Assembly (NCBI RefSeq): GCF_937999985.1
Contig: NZ_CALLDG010000175.1
Span: 1-26,522 of the forward strand
Direction: 5' to 3'
From: an uncultured Corynebacterium sp.
GTDB lineage: Bacteria > Actinomycetota > Actinomycetes > Mycobacteriales > Mycobacteriaceae
DNA: 26,522 nt
Numbering within the stretch: position 1 is the first letter of the stretch; each line of letters starts with the position of its first letter. The position numbers and the translations under genes were made by a program. Positions 22,686 to 26,522 of this stretch are shown here, in pieces. The notes under the pieces are model-generated. The model was not told where the DNA came from. It worked only from the letters and a program-made list of their open reading frames with translations, and searched no databases.

Positions 22686-24116
22686 CTACAGAATCTCGCC
22701 CGGTGTGTAGGCAGCGGCCTCCGGGTGGCGGTTCTTAACTTCCTCGATGCGCGATAGGACGCGGGACACCTGGGACTCGGCTGCGCCAATGAAAGCGTGG
22801 CGTTCCGCCAGTGCCTCCTCCAGCTGCGACTCATCCAGCGGGAAGCGGTCGTCGCCGGCGAGGCGCTGCACTAGATCCTGGTCGCCGCCATTTTCACGCA
22901 TGTTCAGCGCCACCGCCACCGCGTGCTCCTTGATCAACTCGTGAGCCGTCTCGCGGCCTACCCCGGCGCGCACGGCTGCCATCAGGATGCGCGTGGTGGC
23001 CAGGAACGGTAGGTAGCGCTCCAGCTCCCGGTCGATCATCGCCGGGAACACTCCGAACTCGTCCAGGACGGTCAGGAAGGTCTCACACATGCCGTCGAAT
23101 GTGAAGAAGGCGTCGGGAAGAGCCACGCGGCGAACCACAGAGCAGAACACGTCGCCCTCGTTCCACTGCGCACCGGCCAGATCCGCGGCCATGGTCAGGT
23201 AGCCGCGCAGCAGGACCTGCATGCCGCCCACGCGCTCGCAGGAGCGGGCGTTCATCTTGTGTGGCATGGCGGAGGAACCGACCTGGCCTTCCTTGAAGCC
23301 CTCCGTGACAGTCTCGTTGCCCGCCATCAGGCGAATCGTCATCGACAGCGAAGACAGGGCGGCACCGATCTGCGCCAGGGCGCTCAGCGCGTCCATGTCC
23401 AGGCTGCGCGGATAAACCTGGCCGACGGAATCGAATACGCGGGAGAAGCCCAGGTTCTCGGCGATGGTGCTTTCCAGTGCCGCCAGCTTGGACTCGTCGC
23501 CGCCGACCAGGTCCAGCATGTCCTGGCTGGTTCCCATCGGCCCCTTAATGCCACGCAGCGGGTAGCGGCTCAGCAGATCCTCGATGCGCTCGAGCCCCAC
23601 CAGTAGCTCATCGGCGGCAGAGGCGAAGCGCTTGCCCAAGGTCGTTGCCTGGGCGGCCACGTTGTGGGAGCGCCCGGCCATCACCAGCGACTGATTTTCC
23701 GCTGCACGGCGGCCGATGCGCGCCAGGACGGCAACTGCCTTGTCGCGGGCCAGCTGCAGGGAGCTAAAGATCTGCAGTTGCTCCACGTTCTCCGTCAGGT
23801 CGCGGGAGGTCATACCCTTGTGGATGTGCTCGTGGCCGGCCAGCGCATTGAATTCCTCGATGCGGGCCTTTACGTCGTGGCGGGTGACCTTTTCTCGCTC
23901 GGCGATGGATGCAAGGTCTACGTTCTCGATGACCTTCTCGTAGGCTTCGATAGCCTCGGCCGGGACCTCCACCCCGAGTTCGGCTTGGGCCTTCATGACG
24001 GAGATCCAGAGCTTGCGCTCCATGATGATCTTGTCCTCCGGGGACCAAATGGCGGTCATCTCTGGGGAGGCGTAGCGGTTGGCAAGGACGTTGGAAATAT
24101 TTTTCTTAGCAGGCAC
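22686..24116 (-). CDS. purB: Adenylosuccinate lyase PurB
   Basis: PurB removes fumarate from SAICAR and from adenylosuccinate, acting twice in AMP synthesis. The 476-residue chain carries the fumarase/aspartase superfamily signature GSSAMPHKMN at 280-289, TSRDLTENVE (103-112), and GRSHNVAAQATTLGKRFA near 148-165 with His151. It also has an early RYASPEMTAIWS. The length matches the family. The start is GTG 24116, with TAAACT exactly 7 nt upstream. This promoter lies in the short gap after ktrA (stop at 24146), so purB can be transcribed on its own as a leaderless mRNA. purC follows after 78 bp with its own promoter-like sequence. Confidence 0.97.
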   Translation of the reverse strand: MPAKKNISNVLANRYASPEMTAIWSPEDKIIMERKLWISVMKAQAELGVEVPAEAIEAYEKVIENVDLASIAEREKVTRHDVKARIEEFNALAGHEHIHKGMTSRDLTENVEQLQIFSSLQLARDKAVAVLARIGRRAAENQSLVMAGRSHNVAAQATTLGKRFASAADELLVGLERIEDLLSRYPLRGIKGPMGTSQDMLDLVGGDESKLAALESTIAENLGFSRVFDSVGQVYPRSLDMDALSALAQIGAALSSLSMTIRLMAGNETVTEGFKEGQVGSSAMPHKMNARSCERVGGMQVLLRGYLTMAADLAGAQWNEGDVFCSVVRRVALPDAFFTFDGMCETFLTVLDEFGVFPAMIDRELERYLPFLATTRILMAAVRAGVGRETAHELIKEHAVAVALNMRENGGDQDLVQRLAGDDRFPLDESQLEEALAERHAFIGAAESQVSRVLSRIEEVKNRHPEAAAYTPGEIL

Positions 24117-24123
24117 GTCCCCG

Positions 24124-24129
24124 AGTTTA
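24124..24129 (-). promoter_or_regulatory. -10 element of leaderless purB promoter
   Basis: TAAACT on the minus strand, CGGGGAC (7 nt), then GTG 24116. The upstream part of this promoter overlaps the 3' end of ktrA. The GGGG is too close to the start to act as a normal ribosome site. Confidence 0.6.
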
Positions 24130-24145
24130 TGCGTACCGCTGGCTT

Positions 24146-24805
24146 TTAGGAATCCGCGAACTTATCCAGGTCCTTGATCCGCCCCGCGGCAATCACCAGG
24201 TCGCCTGAGCGAATCACATACCCCGCTGGCGGAGTAGAAAAGTGCCCGTCCGCCGAACGCACCGCGACGATGGCGATCCCCTGCGGGGTCTCCTCCACCT
24301 TGCGGCCGTGCATGTGCAGTGGCGGCGCCAGCTTGGCCATCGCAAAGTCGCGGTCAAACTCGATGTACTCCTGCACGTGGCCTGCGATCAGGTGCGCCAC
24401 GCGCCGCCCGGTATCCCGCTCGGGTCGCACTACGTGGTGCACGCCGATCTGTGTCAGGATCTTCGCGTGTTGCTGGTTGTCTGCCTTCGCCCAGACGTTG
24501 GGTACCCCGAGGTCCATCACGGCGGAAGCTGTAAGTAGTGACGCCCCCATGTCTGAACCGATGCCGATGACAACGCGGTGGGCATCCTGCACCCCGAGCT
24601 GGCGCAGCGCATCCTGGTCGGTGGTTTCGGCGATGACCGCGTGCGTCAGTAGCGGGGCGGCCTTTGTCACCACCGCTTCGTCCACGTCGATGCCCAGCAC
24701 CTCCACGCCGGATTGTACGAGTTCTTCGCCGAGAGCCATGCCGAAGCGGCCCAGGCCGATGATGACGACGGGAGGATTGGTGGGGTGGGAAAGGAACTTA
24801 GCCAA
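24146..24805 (-). CDS. ktrA: Potassium uptake regulatory subunit KtrA/TrkA (RCK)
   Basis: This is a cytosolic gating ring subunit for the K+ channel-like transporter encoded just upstream. The 219-residue chain has an RCK_N Rossmann fold, VVIIGLGRFG, with Gly17, Gly19 and Gly22 and the strand-2 acidic residue Asp40 (GID), which binds the ribose of ATP/ADP or NAD(H). This is followed by DQDALRQLGVQDAHRVVIGIGSD, typical of the fold. A C-terminal RCK_C domain starts near residue 135 (DRDFAMAKLAPPL) and ends FSTPPAGYVIRSGDLVIAAGR. In Firmicutes RCK_C binds c-di-AMP. The start is TTG 24805, with AAAGG about 7 nt upstream. It overlaps the ktrB stop by 8 bp, so the two are translationally coupled. 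Confidence 0.92.
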   Translation of the reverse strand: MAKFLSHPTNPPVVIIGLGRFGMALGEELVQSGVEVLGIDVDEAVVTKAAPLLTHAVIAETTDQDALRQLGVQDAHRVVIGIGSDMGASLLTASAVMDLGVPNVWAKADNQQHAKILTQIGVHHVVRPERDTGRRVAHLIAGHVQEYIEFDRDFAMAKLAPPLHMHGRKVEETPQGIAIVAVRSADGHFSTPPAGYVIRSGDLVIAAGRIKDLDKFADS

Positions 24806-26162
24806 TGAACGGCCTTTCTACTGGGTAGGAATAGAGGCGTTGGTTAGTGCGGGCAGCCAGGGCCGCCACCACGGTGATGGGCCCAATGCGGCCGAGGTAC
24901 ATCAGCACGACCAGCCAAATGCGGGCAAAGTCCGGCAACTCCGGGGTGATTCCGGTGGTCAGACCCACGGTGGCGAAAGCGGAGATGGTTTCGAAGGTGA
25001 TCTGGTGCGAATCGTACTGCGGCAGCAAAAGTTGCAGCGCCATGATGGATACTCCGACCACTAGGAAGGCCATCATGAATACCGCCATGGCTTGACGGAC
25101 GATGCGGCTCGGAATGCGCCGGCCGGCGACCAGGAGCTGCTCGTCGCCGCGTACCTCCGCGATCAGCACCGCCACCAGCACCGCAGCGGTCGTCACCTTC
25201 ACGCCACCCGCGGTGCCGCCCGAGCCGCCACCGATGAACATCAGGAAATCCGTCAGCATCAGCGAGGACGGGCGCAGCTCCGTCAGATCCACCGAGTTGA
25301 AGCCGGCCGTACGGGAGGAGACAGAGTGGAAGAACGCCGCTTGCAGCGCCGATAGCGGCGTGAGGTCGCGCAGGGCGTTGGTCCACTCCATCAGCGCGAA
25401 GCCGACCGTACCCACCACCAGCAGGATCGCGGTGCCGGTGAGCGTGAAGATCAAGGTCAGAGATGGCGGGTGCTTCACCTTCGAACGCCACCGCGCCCGC
25501 AGTTCCAGCAGCACGGGGAAACCCAGGCCGCCGATGACGATGCCAGCGGCGATCGGCAGTATGATGCCCGCGTCGTTGACGTAGGGCATCAGGTTGTCGG
25601 AGCGCAGGCCGAAGCCAGCGTTGTTGAACGCTGAGATCGCGTGGAACGTACCCTCCCACACCGCAGGCAGGAAGCCGTAGCCATAGCCAGAGGCGAAGCG
25701 GAAGGTCAGCACTATAGCTATCACCAGCTCAGTGGCCAGGGAGAAGCCGATGGTGCCGAAGATGATGGTGCGGATTTCGCCCAGGTACCTTCCGCGTTGT
25801 TCCGCGGCGGCGCGCAGGCGCCCTTTGACGCCCATCTGTCCAGCCAAAACGAAGCTCACCACCGTGGCGAGCGTCATGATGCCGAGGCCTCCGACCTGGA
25901 TCAGCAGCATGATGACGACCTGCCCGAAATGGGACCAGTAGGTCGCGGTGTCCACGACGGTGAGACCGGTCAGGCAGGTGGCCGAGGTAGCGGTAAACAG
26001 AGCGGTGGTGAACTCCGGGCTCTCCGGCCCGCTACGGGATATGGGCAACAGCAATAGCGCTGTGCCTGCAAGGATAAGCAGCAGGAAACTCACGGAGACC
26101 AGCTGCGCGGGGCTGAAGCCTTGCCAGCCCCGCCGGCGACTTTCGCCTGGTTGTGCAATCAC
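24798..26162 (-). CDS. ktrB: Potassium transporter membrane subunit KtrB/TrkH-family
   Basis: This is the K+ (probably Na+-coupled) translocating subunit. The 454-residue protein has four M1-P-M2 repeats, each with a selectivity-filter Gly: G66 in TCLTGLT, G183 in NNAGFG, G287 in SRTAGFN and G400 in ATVGLT. The flexible glycine-rich gate loop GGGSGGTAGG lies at 311-320 in the third repeat, as in KtrB/TrkH. The length is in the short KtrB range, not the roughly 480-residue TrkH. The start GTG at 26162 has AAGG about 9 nt upstream. A TTGACA-containing promoter lies further upstream. KtrB is followed by ktrA with 8 bp overlap. The pair sits between purD and purB. Confidence 0.93.
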   Translation of the reverse strand: MIAQPGESRRRGWQGFSPAQLVSVSFLLLILAGTALLLLPISRSGPESPEFTTALFTATSATCLTGLTVVDTATYWSHFGQVVIMLLIQVGGLGIMTLATVVSFVLAGQMGVKGRLRAAAEQRGRYLGEIRTIIFGTIGFSLATELVIAIVLTFRFASGYGYGFLPAVWEGTFHAISAFNNAGFGLRSDNLMPYVNDAGIILPIAAGIVIGGLGFPVLLELRARWRSKVKHPPSLTLIFTLTGTAILLVVGTVGFALMEWTNALRDLTPLSALQAAFFHSVSSRTAGFNSVDLTELRPSSLMLTDFLMFIGGGSGGTAGGVKVTTAAVLVAVLIAEVRGDEQLLVAGRRIPSRIVRQAMAVFMMAFLVVGVSIMALQLLLPQYDSHQITFETISAFATVGLTTGITPELPDFARIWLVVLMYLGRIGPITVVAALAARTNQRLYSYPVERPFIG

Positions 26163-26204
26163 AAGAGGTTACCTTAAACCCATTGCACCCAGTGCGAAAC
26201 CCTT

Positions 26205-26233
26205 ATGCAATCTTTACACCCAAATGCTGTCAA
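26205..26233 (-). promoter_or_regulatory. Candidate ktrB promoter
   Basis: On the minus strand a perfect TTGACA (26228-26233) is followed by 17 nt and TTGCAT (26205-26210), giving a leader of about 35 nt before the GTG at 26162. The -10 is weak. The -35 falls inside a hairpin (GCTGT/ACAGC, 26226-26240) that may also terminate purD transcripts. Confidence 0.45.
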
Positions 26234-26248
26234 AACAGCGTTCGGGTA

Positions 26249-26522
26249 CTAGATGGAAATGCGCCCCTCAACTGCGGGAAGGGCGATGTCGGAGCGGTAG
26301 TGCGAGCCTTCCAGTTGGATACCCTGCAGGGTCTCGTAGGCCTGCTTGCGTGCTTCCGCCAGGGTGGCGCCGGTGCCGATGACGTTCAGCACGCGGCCGC
26401 CGGAGCTCACCAGCTGGCCATTCTGCTCTGCCACGCCCGCGGCCAAAATGCCGCGGGATTCGTTGCCCGGCTCCGCCCCGACAATTGGCTTACCTGTCAC
26501 CGGGCTGGCCGGGTAGTTCTCG
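26249..26522 (-). CDS. purD: Phosphoribosylamine-glycine ligase PurD (partial, C-terminal end)
   Basis: PurD (GAR synthetase) joins glycine to phosphoribosylamine, step two of purine synthesis. Only the last 90 or so residues are inside the window. The frame stays open to the right edge and reads ENYPASPVTGKPIVGAE then ILAAGV, then the C-terminal subdomain with VLNVIGTGATLAEARKQAYETL and GSHYRSDIAL. These are typical of the PurD C-terminus (the GYP/NYPxSPxxG and GxGxTLxxAxxxAY patterns). The frame passes through the GTG at 26500, which is an internal Val, not a start. The stop is followed by the ktrB promoter region on the same strand. Confidence 0.92.
   Translation of the reverse strand, partial: ENYPASPVTGKPIVGAEPGNESRGILAAGVAEQNGQLVSSGGRVLNVIGTGATLAEARKQAYETLQGIQLEGSHYRSDIALPAVEGRISI

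Overview
This is a chromosomal segment of a Corynebacterium-type actinobacterium. The evidence is high GC by eye, a mycothiol synthase gene (mycothiol is an actinobacterial thiol), a DUF3073 protein, a mycobacterial-type lipoprotein/lipid-binding gene set, and many promoters that abut the start codon (leaderless mRNAs). From memory, the gene order largely follows the Mycobacterium tuberculosis interval Rv0772-Rv0820 (purD-purB-purC-ptrB-purS/purQ-purL-purF-purM-DUF3073-aminodeoxychorismate lyase-nitrobindin-like-LmeA-like-mshD-pst), so most of the window is conserved core genome. I saw no insertion sequences, prophage, CRISPR array, tRNA or rRNA. The species cannot be named from the window.

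Layout, left to right. 1-1033: pstS (minus, cut by the window edge), then a 383-bp regulatory gap with 11-bp-period direct repeats that look like response-regulator sites. 1417-6381: mshD (minus), an LmeA/DUF2993 protein and a heme-ligand-less nitrobindin-like protein (plus), pabC (minus, sharing its stop bases with the nitrobindin gene) and ygfZ (plus, divergent from pabC). 6607-6861: a small DUF3073 protein with an Asp/Tyr-rich tail. 6962-9597: purF-purM (minus). 9663-10043: a sterol-carrier-like protein (minus). 10177-11232: a double-hotdog acyl-CoA thioesterase (plus). 11365-21450: a 10-kb uninterrupted minus-strand run, consisting of an osmoprotectant (betaine/choline-class) ABC transporter of four tightly overlapping genes, oligopeptidase B, a DUF2334 deacetylase-like protein, then purS-purQ-purL. 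21714-24116: purC and purB (minus). 24146-26162: a ktrB-ktrA potassium uptake pair (minus). 26249-26522: the 3' end of purD (minus, cut).

How the genes work together. Eight purine genes are present (purD partial, F, L, Q, S, M, C, B), covering most of the route from PRPP to AICAR plus the adenylosuccinate lyase step. Two osmotic-homeostasis modules, K+ uptake (KtrAB) and compatible-solute uptake, sit inside this conserved purine block. Both contain nucleotide-binding regulatory-type domains (RCK in KtrA, CBS in the transporter ATPase).

The most notable non-coding observations are: at least six TANNNT-N7/8-(A/G)TG leaderless promoters, including purF, purC and purB; perfect palindromes over the purF and ygfZ promoters; tandem 11-bp-period repeats before pstS; a set of alternating C5/G5 blocks before the DUF3073 gene; and a structured leader with a U-tract before the osmoprotectant operon. 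I found no convincing new enzyme system. The novelty candidates are regulatory and organisational.
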